Origin: Treponema sp.
Lineage (GTDB): Bacteria; Spirochaetota; Spirochaetia; Treponematales; Treponemataceae
Assembly: GCA_022510845.1 (NCBI GenBank)
Contig: JAFLSR010000013.1
Span: 1-57,942, forward strand
Length of the DNA: 57,942 nucleotides
Direction of reading: 5' to 3'
Below the pieces are notes generated by a model. That model had not been told where the DNA came from, searched no databases, and saw nothing but the letters and a program-made list of their open reading frames with translations. This document shows, piece after piece, positions 18,094 through 27,018 of the stretch. Each line of letters begins with the position of its first letter. Position 1 is the first letter of the stretch. The translations under genes were made by a program, and so were the position numbers.

Positions 18094-20223
18094 TTGTTTA
18101 CCATTCAGAAAAAATTGGTTTTGTTCAGTTCTTGTATTATTCTTGCGTTGGTGCTTCTTGTTGTTTCTGTTATTGGCGTGCACGTGCGGAGTTCGGACAT
18201 AAGGCAGTTCAATGAAAATATGTCGCGCGAGACAACTCTTGTGGAAAATACTATCAACGTGTTTTTTTCCGAGACAATCGACAATGTGAATCTGCTTGCC
18301 TCGCATCCTCTTGTGGTCACTGCGGACGATACGATTGAAGAGTACTTTGAAACCACTTCTGCCACAATGACGCACCGCGGACAACTCAGCCCCACCGAAG
18401 CGGAAATGACTCGTTTGTTCAGGTGGATGTTTGACGCAAAAGAAAATTATGTGGAAGTTTTCATGGGAACAAAGTGGGGCGGCTACGCGACGAACTTGGA
18501 CTACGAAGTGTTCGCAGGTTTTGACCCCCGCAAGCGCGGCTGGTATCAACTTGCGAGCGCGAATCCTGGCAAAACGTGCGTTACGAAGGCGTACCAGTCC
18601 ACTGTTGGCGATGTCGTAATCTGCGTGACGCGCACTGTTAGCGATGGAACGCCCGAGATATTGGGATGTATATCAATCGAAATTCTTCTTAACACGCTCA
18701 CCGATATGCTTTCAAGATTCCATGTCGGAAAGTCGGGCTTTATAATGATGGTGCAAGATGACGGCGTTATTCTTGCCGATCCCCACAACAGCGAATCAAA
18801 TTTCAAAAACATTTCCGAACTGCAAAACACAAATCTCGCTTCGTTTGCTTCAAAAGGAAGTGGCGGCGGAAGGGTTTCTCTCGATGGAGAAAAATACTTT
18901 GCCTATGTCCATACAATGCAAAACGAAAATTTGAATTGGAAACTCATCGCGTTCATGCAGGAAAACGAAGTGATGGCGGATTTTCGCGCAATCCTTTTTT
19001 GGATGAGCATTATCGGCGTTGTGCTGTTCGGATTCTTTATGTTTGTTTCTATTGTTTTCGCAACGAATATCACCAAGCCGATTCGGGAAATGAGCACGCT
19101 TTTGCAAGCCGCGGCTCATAACGATTGCACGGTGCGAATGGAAGAAAAGGGCAACGACGAATTTTCGTTGCTCGCGCGGGATTTCAATGCTACATTTGGA
19201 ACAATCGCACAATCCATTCGTATGGTAAAGGAAAATGCCAATGAAATGACGGAGGCGGGTCAATCGCTCGCTGAAAACACGGCTTCTTCAAAAGGAACGC
19301 TCACACAAATAGATTCCGACATCGCCGTAATTCAAGGGCAGGCGACATCGCAGAATGCGGCGGTAAGCGAAATGGTCGCGGCAGTAGAAGCGATAACAGG
19401 TGCTGTCAACAGCGTAACTGATTCCGCGGAAAGCCAGGCGGTGAGCGTGGACGAATCGATGCAGGCGGTAAAAAAGATTACGGACAACATCGATGTGGTT
19501 GCGGGACTGTTCGAACAGAGCGAACAACTTTTGGACGAAATGACGGCGCAGACGGCGGAAGGTCGCAACAGGCTTTCCAATGTATCTGCCACCATCGCGC
19601 AGTTGGCAGAAAAATCAAGTTCCATTCTTGAAACGAGTAAAGTTATACAGACGATTGCGGGACAGACAAACCTCCTTGCGATGAATGCGGCAATCGAAGC
19701 GGCGCACGCAGGCGAGGCGGGAAAAGGATTCGCGGTCGTAGCTGATGAAATCCGCAAACTCGCGGAGAACTCTGACCAGGAAGGAAAGCGCGCGGCGGAA
19801 GTTATTCAAGAATCGCTTGAAATCATCAATGAGATGACGGAAGCGGGAAGCACGCTTGGAGAGGCGTTCGACAAAGTATATGAATGCTCGGACAAAGTGC
19901 GCAATCACGAAAATTCGATGGCAGAAGCGATGCGGTCTCAGCGACAGTCTGGAACAGAAGTGCTCAGCGCGGTTCAAGCAATCAACGAGGCAAGCGGCAG
20001 GACTCGCGCAAGTTCAAAAGAATGCGTGGAAAAAGGTCAGCTTCTTTCCGAAAAACTTACGCAGTTGGATTCCGTCGTCGAAGCAATTCAAAAAGGCACA
20101 TCTTCAATGATAAGCGGCGTGCAGTCAATCAGTTCGTCCATGCGCAAAATGGATGCGGTTGCTCAGCAAAACAAAGAGAACATCGGCACGCTGCTTGAAG
20201 AAATGAACCAGTTCAAGGTGTAA
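18094..20223 (+). CDS. methyl-accepting chemotaxis protein, dCache type
   Basis: 709 aa from a TTG start. Domains: TM1 (about 8-32), periplasmic dCache sensor (about 40-285; [13 protein letters not shown] is the typical Cache motif), TM2 (about 310-332), HAMP ([16 protein letters not shown], about 330-385) and cytoplasmic signalling domain with the conserved hairpin tip [18 protein letters not shown]. It binds a small ligand outside and controls CheA/CheW. Start: GGAGG (18083-18087) lies 6 bases before TTG 18094, giving [11 protein letters not shown]; no ATG fits. No chemotaxis gene is adjacent. Confidence 0.93.
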   Translation: MFTIQKKLVLFSSCIILALVLLVVSVIGVHVRSSDIRQFNENMSRETTLVENTINVFFSETIDNVNLLASHPLVVTADDTIEEYFETTSATMTHRGQLSPTEAEMTRLFRWMFDAKENYVEVFMGTKWGGYATNLDYEVFAGFDPRKRGWYQLASANPGKTCVTKAYQSTVGDVVICVTRTVSDGTPEILGCISIEILLNTLTDMLSRFHVGKSGFIMMVQDDGVILADPHNSESNFKNISELQNTNLASFASKGSGGGRVSLDGEKYFAYVHTMQNENLNWKLIAFMQENEVMADFRAILFWMSIIGVVLFGFFMFVSIVFATNITKPIREMSTLLQAAAHNDCTVRMEEKGNDEFSLLARDFNATFGTIAQSIRMVKENANEMTEAGQSLAENTASSKGTLTQIDSDIAVIQGQATSQNAAVSEMVAAVEAITGAVNSVTDSAESQAVSVDESMQAVKKITDNIDVVAGLFEQSEQLLDEMTAQTAEGRNRLSNVSATIAQLAEKSSSILETSKVIQTIAGQTNLLAMNAAIEAAHAGEAGKGFAVVADEIRKLAENSDQEGKRAAEVIQESLEIINEMTEAGSTLGEAFDKVYECSDKVRNHENSMAEAMRSQRQSGTEVLSAVQAINEASGRTRASSKECVEKGQLLSEKLTQLDSVVEAIQKGTSSMISGVQSISSSMRKMDAVAQQNKENIGTLLEEMNQFKV

Positions 20224-20346
20224 GACGCGGAATCGCGCAATGCGCCATGAGTTCAGTTTTCTCGTCAAATTTTCTTCACGCATTTTTGCTTTGAATGCGT
20301 GGAGAAGTGTCCTTGCAGTGCGCCGTGATTTTTGAAGGGAGGGGTA

Positions 20347-20787
20347 ATGCACATCGAACTCGTCCTTGCGCAGGATGCCCAAACGCTCGCTCGATGTCTG
20401 CGTGTCCGCGAAGCGGTCTTTACGATTGAAAAAGGCGTGGCAAAAGAAATCGAAGTTGACGAACTCGATTGCTTAAATGAAATGTGTGACCATTTTCTCA
20501 TCCGCTGCGATGGAAAAGATGCGGGTGCGCTCCGCTGCAAATATGAATCGGAAAATGCCGCGCACATTCAACGCTTCTGCGTCCTCAAAGAATACCGCGC
20601 CCGCGGAATCGGAAAAGCCGCATTGGAGCAACTCGAATCCCAGTGCCGAAACAAGGGCTGCCGCACACTCGAACTGGACGCAAAACTTTCCGCCGCAGGC
20701 TTCTACGAGAAATGCGGCTACAAGGCAGTGTCCGAAACCTTCATCGAAGCGGACGTGCCGCACGTCAAAATGAGGAAGGGGTTGTAG
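20347..20787 (+). CDS. GNAT family N-acetyltransferase
   Basis: 146 aa. Acetyl-CoA-dependent transferase of the ElaA/YjcF kind: core motif YRARGIGKAALEQLESQC (Q/R-x-x-G-x-G/A) at about 80-95, followed by LDAKLSAAGFYEKCGYKAVS typical of GNAT motif B. Substrate unknown. Start ATG 20347 follows GGGAGGGG by 3 bases or so, a strong if tight ribosome-binding site. Adjacent to a second GNAT gene in the same direction. Confidence 0.85.
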   Translation: MHIELVLAQDAQTLARCLRVREAVFTIEKGVAKEIEVDELDCLNEMCDHFLIRCDGKDAGALRCKYESENAAHIQRFCVLKEYRARGIGKAALEQLESQCRNKGCRTLELDAKLSAAGFYEKCGYKAVSETFIEADVPHVKMRKGL

Positions 20788-20853
20788 GATAACGGCGAGA
20801 TTTTGCTTCGCTGCGAAAATCATGGATGTTTAAAATCGGCAACTATAAGAATC

Positions 20854-21378
20854 ATGGAACTAACTTTCAGAAAGGCTGAACTTCGCGATGCTGCACCTAT
20901 TTTTGATTTTGTTCAAAACGCCATTGCCAAAATGATTGCGCAGGAAATTTTTCAGTGGGATGAAATTTATCCTACCTACGAAGATTTCGAGCAAGACATA
21001 AGGAAGGGGGAGGCGTTTGTCGCGGAAATCGAAAATCAAAGTGAGTGCGCGTCTTGCAAAAAAATCGCGGCGGTGTATGCTTTGAACAAAGAATGCGACG
21101 AGGCGTACAAAACCGGAAAATGGCAATATCGCGGAAACGATTATATTGTTGTCCACAGATTTTGCGTGAATCCGGAATTCCAGCGCAAGGGAATTGGTTT
21201 TAAAGTTGGGGCGCATATTTTGGAACAAGCAAAACGCGACGGAATAAAAGCCGTGTGGCTTGACGTGTTTTCGCAAAATCCTTATTCGCAGAGATTATAC
21301 GAAAAACTCGGGTTTGAAACCACAGGCTATGCCGATTGGCGCAAAGGAAAATTTTTATTGAAAGAGAAACTTTTGTAA
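20854..21378 (+). CDS. GNAT family N-acetyltransferase
   Basis: 174 aa. Acetyl-CoA motif PEFQRKGIGFKVGAHILEQA and WLDVFSQNPYSQRLYEKLGF identify the GNAT fold. Substrate unknown. Start ATG 20854 opens MELTFRKAELRD, the usual GNAT beginning; no clear Shine-Dalgarno sequence, TATAAG lies 4 bases upstream. Different in sequence from the preceding GNAT gene, so not a recent duplicate. Confidence 0.85.
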   Translation: MELTFRKAELRDAAPIFDFVQNAIAKMIAQEIFQWDEIYPTYEDFEQDIRKGEAFVAEIENQSECASCKKIAAVYALNKECDEAYKTGKWQYRGNDYIVVHRFCVNPEFQRKGIGFKVGAHILEQAKRDGIKAVWLDVFSQNPYSQRLYEKLGFETTGYADWRKGKFLLKEKLL

Positions 21379-21388
21379 AAACAAAAAC

Positions 21389-21490
21389 GCTGCGAACTTC
21401 GTTTTGCAAAACTCGGTAGCAACTTGTTGCGTAGAAAGCCCGGTTTTTGATAGCAAGACGCAAGGCTTGCGTACAAAAATGCGCCCGCCC
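21389..21490 (+). repeat. CGAGTTTTGC-type mosaic repeat, copy 1
   Basis: Contains AAAACTCGGTAGCAACTTGTTGCGT, AAAGCCCGGT and AGCAAGACGCAAGGCTTGC, matching 34048-34143 almost base for base over about 90 bases (quoted in parts). Lies between the GNAT gene and the convergent histidine kinase. Confidence 0.85.
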
Positions 21491-21501
21491 TGCGTTTAAT
21501 T

Positions 21502-24324
21502 CTACATTCCCAAAATTTCTTTCAGCACGTTCATCAGTTGCGGAATGTTGATTGGCTTTGCGATGTGGGCGTTCATTCCGGCGGCGAGCGCGGCCTTCCT
21601 GTCTTCATCGAAGGCGTTCGCGGTCATCGCAACGATTGGCACTTTGGCTTTTTCGCTGTCTTCCAACGCGCGGATTTGCCGAGTGGCTTCGTATCCGTCC
21701 ATGACGGGCATTTGAACATCCATCAAAACAAGATTGTAGGTGTTGGCGGCGGCGTTCTTGATGGTATCCACCGCTTCTTGTCCGTTGCACGCGGTATCGA
21801 TGATTGCGCCTTCTTCTTCCAAAATTGTCTTTGCGATTTCTTGATTCAGTTCGATGTCGTCTACAAGCAAAATCCGCTTGCCGGAAAGGTCGATTTGCGA
21901 TGAATTTTCGCTCGCCTCTGTTGGCGTTCCTGCCGCCCCGATTGCGCGGGAAAGCGCGTCGTGCAGTTCAGAGAAGAACACGGGCTTGTTGCAGAATGCG
22001 TTGATTCCGGCTTCAAGGGCTTCGTTTTTTATGGTGGGCCAATCGTAGGCGGTTATCAGCAGAATCGGCGATTCGCTTCCAACTGCCTTGCGGATTTGCC
22101 GCGTTACTTCGATGCCGTTTATGTCGTGAAGTTTTAGGTCGATTATGTAAACGCCGTAACTGTCGCCTATTTCCTTTGCCTGCTTTGCGCGGAGCACAGC
22201 TTCTTTTCCGCTCAAAGTCCATTCGGGGCGCATTCCCATCTGCACGAGCATCTTCATCGTGCTGTCGCAGATGTTGAAGTCGTCGTCAACGACGAGCGCG
22301 TGAATGCCTGAAAGTTCCAGAATTTTGTTGTCGCGCGTTTCTTTTCCTTCCACAGTCTTGAAGTTCACGCACACGATGAATTCCGTGCCTTCGTTCTGCT
22401 TGGTCTTTACGCTGATTGTGCCGCCCATGAGGTCAACGATTTTCTTTGTAATCGCCATTCCGAGTCCAGTGCCTTGAATGCCACTCACTGTGGAATTGCG
22501 CTCCCGCTCGAAAGCGTCAAAGACACGTTTTGCGAACTCTTCGCCCATGCCGATTCCGTTGTCTTTTACGCGGATTTCATACGAGCCGTAACGTTGCCCG
22601 TTTTTGATTGCCTCGGATTCCGGGATTTCTTTTTGTTCCACGCGCACCGAGATTTTTCCGCCGTTGGGCGTGTACTTGATTGCGTTCGAAAGTAGATTGA
22701 TGAGTACTTGATTGAGGCGCAGTTTGTCGCAGAGAATGTATTCGTCGCGCACGTTGAGCGTGTCCATGTTCAGTTCCTGCTGTTTTGCCTCAACTTGCCC
22801 GATTATGATTGTGTTCAAGTCGTGCAGGATTTCGGGAAGCCTGCACTCGGTTTCGTCAAGTTCGATTTTTCCGCTTTCGATTCGGCTCATTTCAAGCACG
22901 TCGTTTATGAGCGAAAGAAGATGGTTGCTTGAAGTTTTTATCTTGCCCAAGTACTCCATGATTTTTTCCATGTCGCTTCGATTTTGCAGCGCGAGGTTTG
23001 TGAAGCCGATGATGGCGTTCATGGGCGTGCGGATGTCGTGGCTCATGTTGGAAAGGAAACTCGTCTTTGCGGCGTTCACGCGATTCGCTTCTGCAAGTGC
23101 CGCAGTGAGCAAGTCGTTTTGTTTTTTTTGTGTGCGGAACAAATCAGTTATATCGCTTTTGAGCAGGATATAGAATTTCGCTTCTTGGTCAACAAGATAG
23201 AAAACAAAACGCTTGTTGTAGATGCCGCCGTCAATGTCGCAGGTAACATCGACAATATAAGGCTCGTTTTCTTCAAGTTCCGAAGCGATTCGAGGAAGCG
23301 AAAGCGATTCAAAAAGTTCGAGGCGGTCGTGCTGATTGGTGTCCGCGAATGGAATCACTTGTTTCTGAATGTAATCTGTGTAATTTCCGTTATGCTCTTT
23401 GGGGAAGATGCTTCCTTTTTTGATGTTCGCCGCATTGCCAATGACAACGCCGTATTTGTCGTCCACGATGTAGCACACCATGTCGAACTGGCTTGCGAGC
23501 ACCTTGTTGTTAAGCACTTCGGTTACCTTTTGGCTGTTGTATTCCGTTTCCACGCCGAGCGCGATGATGTCATCGGTGGTGGGGTCTTTGCGCATGGTGG
23601 CTGAATATTTTATGAAGCATTGTTTTCCGCTCTGCCTGTGAGTGAAAATCACTGCGGACACAATGCCGTCGCCATTGTAGTAATTGTGGAGCAACGCATC
23701 TATGTTGAATGTTTCAATATATTTTTTGCGATCGGCAGCAAGAGGCATATTTGCAAGGCGCACGTCGAACAGTTCCTTTACTGTCATGCCGGATCTGTCG
23801 CTGTCGTAGATGTCCATTCCCTGTATGGTTTCTATTATTTTTGTGTTCAAATTGGCACGGACAACTGTGAGCCTGTCGTCTGCTATCGAATCGAATTCCT
23901 TGTTCAGTTCCTCGTACATCTGCTCCGAACGAGCCTGTTGTTCTTTGAGTTCGCTCACATCGAAGTAAGAACAGTATGCGTACTGAACGCCGCCTTCTTT
24001 TATAAAGGCGTAGTGGATGCAGACGTGAAGTTCGTGGCCTTTTACTGTGGTTTTGCGGATTGTGAGGCTGTTTGAGCCGTCGTGCGCATGGTGATTTTTG
24101 AACAAGTAAGAAACTGCTTCGCGGTCGTCCGGGTGAACCGTGTTCATCGCGCTTCCGTTTTCAAGGCGGATAAAGTCGTCCTCCGTGCCTTCCATCATTC
24201 GGCAGAATTCGGCGGAGCACCACACGGGATAATATGTGCCGTCCTCGTCTACGCGCATAAGCACTGCGTTGTTATCGAGTGCACAGAACAGCCGTTTGTA
24301 AAAATCCGGTTCAAAGTCAAGCAT
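21502..24324 (-). CDS. hybrid sensor histidine kinase with two receivers
   Basis: 940 aa, no transmembrane segment seen, so probably cytoplasmic. Order: PAS-like sensor regions (about 10-400; first ends FDVSELKEQQA), HisKA with the phospho-acceptor His in SNMSHDIRTPMNAIIG (about 430), HATPase (VKDNGIGMG, GTGLGMAITKK, about 530-655), receiver 1 (ALVVDDDFNICD, phospho-Asp in YIIDLKLHD, about 670-790) and receiver 2 (RILLVDDIELNQEI, Asp in VLMDVQMPVMDG, about 815-935). There is no HPt or output domain and no partner gene nearby, so its phosphate must pass to a protein elsewhere. Start at 24324 chosen from AAGGAG 8 bases upstream; the frame is open 14 codons further. Confidence 0.93.
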   Translation of the reverse strand: MLDFEPDFYKRLFCALDNNAVLMRVDEDGTYYPVWCSAEFCRMMEGTEDDFIRLENGSAMNTVHPDDREAVSYLFKNHHAHDGSNSLTIRKTTVKGHELHVCIHYAFIKEGGVQYAYCSYFDVSELKEQQARSEQMYEELNKEFDSIADDRLTVVRANLNTKIIETIQGMDIYDSDRSGMTVKELFDVRLANMPLAADRKKYIETFNIDALLHNYYNGDGIVSAVIFTHRQSGKQCFIKYSATMRKDPTTDDIIALGVETEYNSQKVTEVLNNKVLASQFDMVCYIVDDKYGVVIGNAANIKKGSIFPKEHNGNYTDYIQKQVIPFADTNQHDRLELFESLSLPRIASELEENEPYIVDVTCDIDGGIYNKRFVFYLVDQEAKFYILLKSDITDLFRTQKKQNDLLTAALAEANRVNAAKTSFLSNMSHDIRTPMNAIIGFTNLALQNRSDMEKIMEYLGKIKTSSNHLLSLINDVLEMSRIESGKIELDETECRLPEILHDLNTIIIGQVEAKQQELNMDTLNVRDEYILCDKLRLNQVLINLLSNAIKYTPNGGKISVRVEQKEIPESEAIKNGQRYGSYEIRVKDNGIGMGEEFAKRVFDAFERERNSTVSGIQGTGLGMAITKKIVDLMGGTISVKTKQNEGTEFIVCVNFKTVEGKETRDNKILELSGIHALVVDDDFNICDSTMKMLVQMGMRPEWTLSGKEAVLRAKQAKEIGDSYGVYIIDLKLHDINGIEVTRQIRKAVGSESPILLITAYDWPTIKNEALEAGINAFCNKPVFFSELHDALSRAIGAAGTPTEASENSSQIDLSGKRILLVDDIELNQEIAKTILEEEGAIIDTACNGQEAVDTIKNAAANTYNLVLMDVQMPVMDGYEATRQIRALEDSEKAKVPIVAMTANAFDEDRKAALAAGMNAHIAKPINIPQLMNVLKEILGM

Positions 24325-24587
24325 TAAATTCTCCTTATATATTTTCATAAGTAAACAAAATTTCATTTTTGCTTGCCTATGAAAAAGTCATTTCGCAACG
24401 CAGTGAGGAATGAGCGTCAAAAAGCGAGTTTTTTAGAATCACTTTCGTTAAGTTAACATTATATCACATTTCGTTCCTTGTGTGTGAAAAATTTGTGCGA
24501 TGCGCTCGTGAGAAACGAAGGCGGGGTTCGGGGTGATGTTGAAAAATATTATGCAAATATCGAGTCGCCTTTTAACACGAGTTTTCA
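24325..24587. other. leader and promoter region of the histidine kinase
   Basis: No gene. On the complement an extended -10 box TGA-TATAAT (24466-24458) would give a leader of about 125 bases for the kinase. The rest contains fragments shared with other intergenic repeats (GTTGCGAAATGACTTTTT on the complement also occurs at 37423-37440). Confidence 0.5.
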
Positions 24588-24616
24588 TTGAAAAAAAAAG
24601 CGCGAAATGTTAGAAT
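24588..24616 (+). promoter_or_regulatory. promoter, leaderless type
   Basis: TTGAAA (24588-24593), 17-bp spacer, TAGAAT (24611-24616), 5 bases, ATG 24622. No Shine-Dalgarno sequence. Confidence 0.6.
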
Positions 24617-24621
24617 GAAAT

Positions 24622-25104
24622 ATGCTTTCAAAATATCTCGCAATTTTTTTTATCTCGATGGTGCCGCTCATCGAATTGCGCGGCGCGATTCCTTTTTCTC
24701 AATTTTGGGAATTGCCGCTTGTTCCGTCTTACATCATCTGCATTGTAGGCAATATGCTTCCTGTGCCTGTGATTTATCTTTTTGCGCGACGCTTTTTGGA
24801 ATGGGGGCAGGACAAAAAGCTGATTGGCGGAATGTGCCAATTTTTTTTGACAAAAGGCGCGTCCGCGCGAGAAAAACTCGAAGCCAAGGCAGGCAACGGG
24901 CTTTTTGTCGCGCTCATGCTTTTTGTGGGAATTCCAATTCCGGGAACAGGCGCGTGGACAGGAACTCTTGCGGCAAGCCTTTTGGGAATGAGTTTCAGAA
25001 AAACCGTTGCGGCGGTGATGTGCGGCGTTGTGATTGCAGGCGTGATTATGATGTTGGCAAGCCTCGGCTTTTTTGGCGCGGTCGGCGCGATTTTCGCAAA
25101 ATGA
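24622..25104 (+). CDS. small multidrug export family membrane protein (COG2426)
   Basis: 160 aa, four to five hydrophobic helices. Family phrases: FFISMVPLIELRGAIPFSQF at the N-terminus, VGNMLPVPVIYLFARRFLEW, and GIPIPGTGAWTGTLAASLLG. Proteins of this family are named small multidrug exporters but their substrate is not established. Single gene with its own leaderless promoter. Confidence 0.8.
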   Translation: MLSKYLAIFFISMVPLIELRGAIPFSQFWELPLVPSYIICIVGNMLPVPVIYLFARRFLEWGQDKKLIGGMCQFFLTKGASAREKLEAKAGNGLFVALMLFVGIPIPGTGAWTGTLAASLLGMSFRKTVAAVMCGVVIAGVIMMLASLGFFGAVGAIFAK

Positions 25105-25158
25105 ATTCCCGCAAAATCTAAAACGCATTTTTTTCTCCCATTGTAAAAAGCGTGAGGG

Positions 25159-25210
25159 ATGCACAAGTCGCGCGAGCGACGAGTTCAATAGTTTCAACTC
25201 ATGCAAACGC
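25159..25210 (+). repeat. GCACAAGTCGCGCGAGCGAC repeat, copy 1
   Basis: Begins ATGCACAAGTCGCGCGAGC, continues GACGAGTTCAATAGTTTC and ends GCAAACGC. Repeated immediately after, at 25221-25273, and in diverged form at 47812-47861. Confidence 0.85.
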
Positions 25211-25220
25211 TGTACGGCGT

Positions 25221-25273
25221 ATGCACAAGTCGCGTGAGCGACGAGTTCAATAATTTCCATCCATAGCAAACGC
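25221..25273 (+). repeat. GCACAAGTCGCGTGAGCGAC repeat, copy 2
   Basis: Same element as 25159-25210, 62 bases further on, with a few substitutions (GCGTGAGC, AATAATTTCC). Ends GCAAACGC as well. Confidence 0.85.
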
Positions 25274-25417
25274 CTGCGCGTTTTGCAAAGCGAAACGCGG
25301 TAGCAAGCCAACGGCTTGCGTACAAGGCGTATGCGTAGGGCGCGCGAAGCGTGTTTTGGCTTGGCGCGGAATGCGACAAGTCAAAATGAAGTGAACACGA
25401 AACCCGGAGCAGCCCGA

Positions 25418-25448
25418 CCGCAACGCAAATCTCCGATTTGCATTGCGG
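25418..25448. repeat. 14-bp hairpin in intergenic repeat
   Basis: CCGCAACGCAAATC (25418-25431), loop TCC, GATTTGCATTGCGG (25435-25448); one mismatch. No T-tract, so more like a REP-type element than a terminator. Confidence 0.65.
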
Positions 25449-25495
25449 GCACGCCCAAATTTCCCGCAAGATTTTTACAAAAAGATGAAAATCCG

Positions 25496-25525
25496 TTGAC
25501 AAAGTGTCTTTTTTTTGTGTATACT
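25496..25525 (+). promoter_or_regulatory. promoter of the LPP20/LpoB operon
   Basis: TTGACA (25496-25501), 18-bp spacer, TATACT (25520-25525), about 45 bases of leader, then GGAGGA and ATG 25578. A strong consensus promoter, unlike the leaderless ones. Confidence 0.7.
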
Positions 25526-25577
25526 TTAGTATTCTCGTATAATGCGGGTTTTATTACTTTTTTGGAGGACTTTTATA

Positions 25578-26303
25578 ATGAAAGTTTCAAAAATCATTCT
25601 TGCTTCTGCCGCGCTCGTGCTTTTGGGAGCGACTTCTGTTTTTGCGGCAAAGGCGAAAGCTGCAAAAACTAAAATCGAAATTGTTGACAGGCCTGGCTTC
25701 GCGCTTGGAACAGCCATCCCTGATTGGGTTGTTGCGGTTCTCGAAGGCGAAAACAAAAAAGTTGCCAAGGCTCTCAAATTCGATGATGCGAAAACTCAGG
25801 TTTTTGTTTTCACCAACCAGGGTGACAACCTTGAATTCCTCAAGACATGGACGGACCAGGTGGACGTGCAGCGTCAGGTGGCGAACTCTTTCTCAATGGC
25901 TGTCGGACAGAGCGCGAACGCTGTTTTGCAGGGCAATTCCGGTGCGAACAAGACCAAAATCCAGCAGTCTGTCGATCAGACAATCAAGACTCTTTCAGCG
26001 TTGGAACTCAACGGACTTTTGAAGGGCGCACAGTATTGGATTCAGTTCCGCAAGCCGAAGCAGGGTGTAAAAGTCAACAATAAGTCTACGGACAAAGATT
26101 TCGACTACTACTATGAATACTATGTTGTTTTCACGATGGATCGCGCCGTTTACGACAAGCAGCTTGACGCGGCTTTGAACGGAGTTGAAGACAACACTTC
26201 TGAAACAGAACTTTTGAAGAAGGCTTTGAGTGCCACTCTCCGCGCACCGCTCCTTGACAAGGCTGTAGACGAAACTGTTGAATACGACTTTGATGAAGAG
26301 TAA
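25578..26303 (+). CDS. exported LPP20-like envelope protein
   Basis: 241 aa. Signal peptide MKVSKIILASAALVLLGATS ending VFA-A. The mature part follows the LPP20 pattern loosely: a proline-tryptophan opening (GTAIPDWVVAV), a strand plus helix (VFVFTNQGDNLEFLKTW, TDQVDVQRQVANSFS) and a late tyrosine-rich strand (YYYEYYVVFTMDR). LPP20 proteins are small outer-envelope proteins of unknown function. GGAGGA 8 bases before ATG 25578 fixes the start. First gene of the operon with LpoB, a COG3014-like protein and a clear LPP20 protein. The LPP20 relation is my inference from layout. Confidence 0.6.
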   Translation: MKVSKIILASAALVLLGATSVFAAKAKAAKTKIEIVDRPGFALGTAIPDWVVAVLEGENKKVAKALKFDDAKTQVFVFTNQGDNLEFLKTWTDQVDVQRQVANSFSMAVGQSANAVLQGNSGANKTKIQQSVDQTIKTLSALELNGLLKGAQYWIQFRKPKQGVKVNNKSTDKDFDYYYEYYVVFTMDRAVYDKQLDAALNGVEDNTSETELLKKALSATLRAPLLDKAVDETVEYDFDEE

Positions 26304-26318
26304 TTTTGGAGAAATAGA

Positions 26319-26918
26319 ATGAAAAAAAATCTTATAAGATTTTTGTTTCTCCTCGCCGCGACTTCTTCCGTTTTCGCAGCAAATGTAAAACGCGGCGGAG
26401 ATGCGAATCTCACGCCCTATCTGAACGAGTCGGATTCTCGCGTTGTCTGCAAGGATATCGTTGGGCAAGTTCTCAAATCGCCGAGAATCGAACGCTTTTC
26501 CCGCGAAAAGGGACGCGACCCGATTGTTACCATCGGCAGAATAAAGGACGAAACCGGCGAATTCTTTGACACGCAAATCATCGCGAACTCTCTCAAAACC
26601 GCGATTTTGAACAGCGGCTTGCTTGAGTTCATGGCGAACAAAGACACGCGCGATGAGATGAGAAGCGAACTTGTCGATCAGGCGAACCATGCGAACGAAG
26701 ACAAGGCTCTCGCGATGGACGATGAGGACGCGGCGGATTTTATGCTTACTGGCTCGGTCAAACTCATGGTTCAGAACGACGGAAAAAAGCAAGAGCGCAC
26801 CTACATCGTGAACATCGAGTTGGCAGACCTTCGGACGCATAGGACTGTCGCTATGTTCGAGCCGTCAGAAGAAGTCAAAGACTATTTGAAAAAAATCGGT
26901 TCTGTAAAAAGTAGATAA
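26319..26918 (+). CDS. LpoB-like penicillin-binding protein activator
   Basis: 199 aa. Signal peptide MKKNLIRFLFLLAATSSVFA without a lipobox, so it may be periplasmic rather than lipid-anchored. The body is the CsgG/LpoB fold: VVCKDIVGQVLKSPRIERF, PIVTIGRIKDETGEFFDTQI, LSGSVKLMVQNDG-like LTGSVKLMV and YIVNIELADLRTHRTV. LpoB in enterobacteria activates PBP1b. Sits 15 bases after the preceding gene, GGAG upstream of the ATG. Confidence 0.75.
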   Translation: MKKNLIRFLFLLAATSSVFAANVKRGGDANLTPYLNESDSRVVCKDIVGQVLKSPRIERFSREKGRDPIVTIGRIKDETGEFFDTQIIANSLKTAILNSGLLEFMANKDTRDEMRSELVDQANHANEDKALAMDDEDAADFMLTGSVKLMVQNDGKKQERTYIVNIELADLRTHRTVAMFEPSEEVKDYLKKIGSVKSR

Positions 26919-27018
26919 AATTGGACTGTAAAAAGTCAAAAGTTATTTTGAATCAGTTCCGAAAAGAATTGCTAGTTCTGCTTTAACCTCCTTGTTTTAT
27001 ATGAGGATGAGGGTATCA

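Larger units (their letters stand above)
25105..25495. other. intergenic region made of repeats
   Basis: No gene. It contains two copies of a 50-bp repeat (25159-25210 and 25221-25273), a mosaic with CGGTAGCAAGCCAACGGCTTGC (split: CGGTAGCAAG, CAACGGCTTGCGTAC), and a strong hairpin at 25418-25448. Confidence 0.7.

Noticed and set aside
25159..25273. CRISPR array from two adjacent similar repeats
   Set aside because: Only two copies, large differences, no spacers of constant length and no cas genes.
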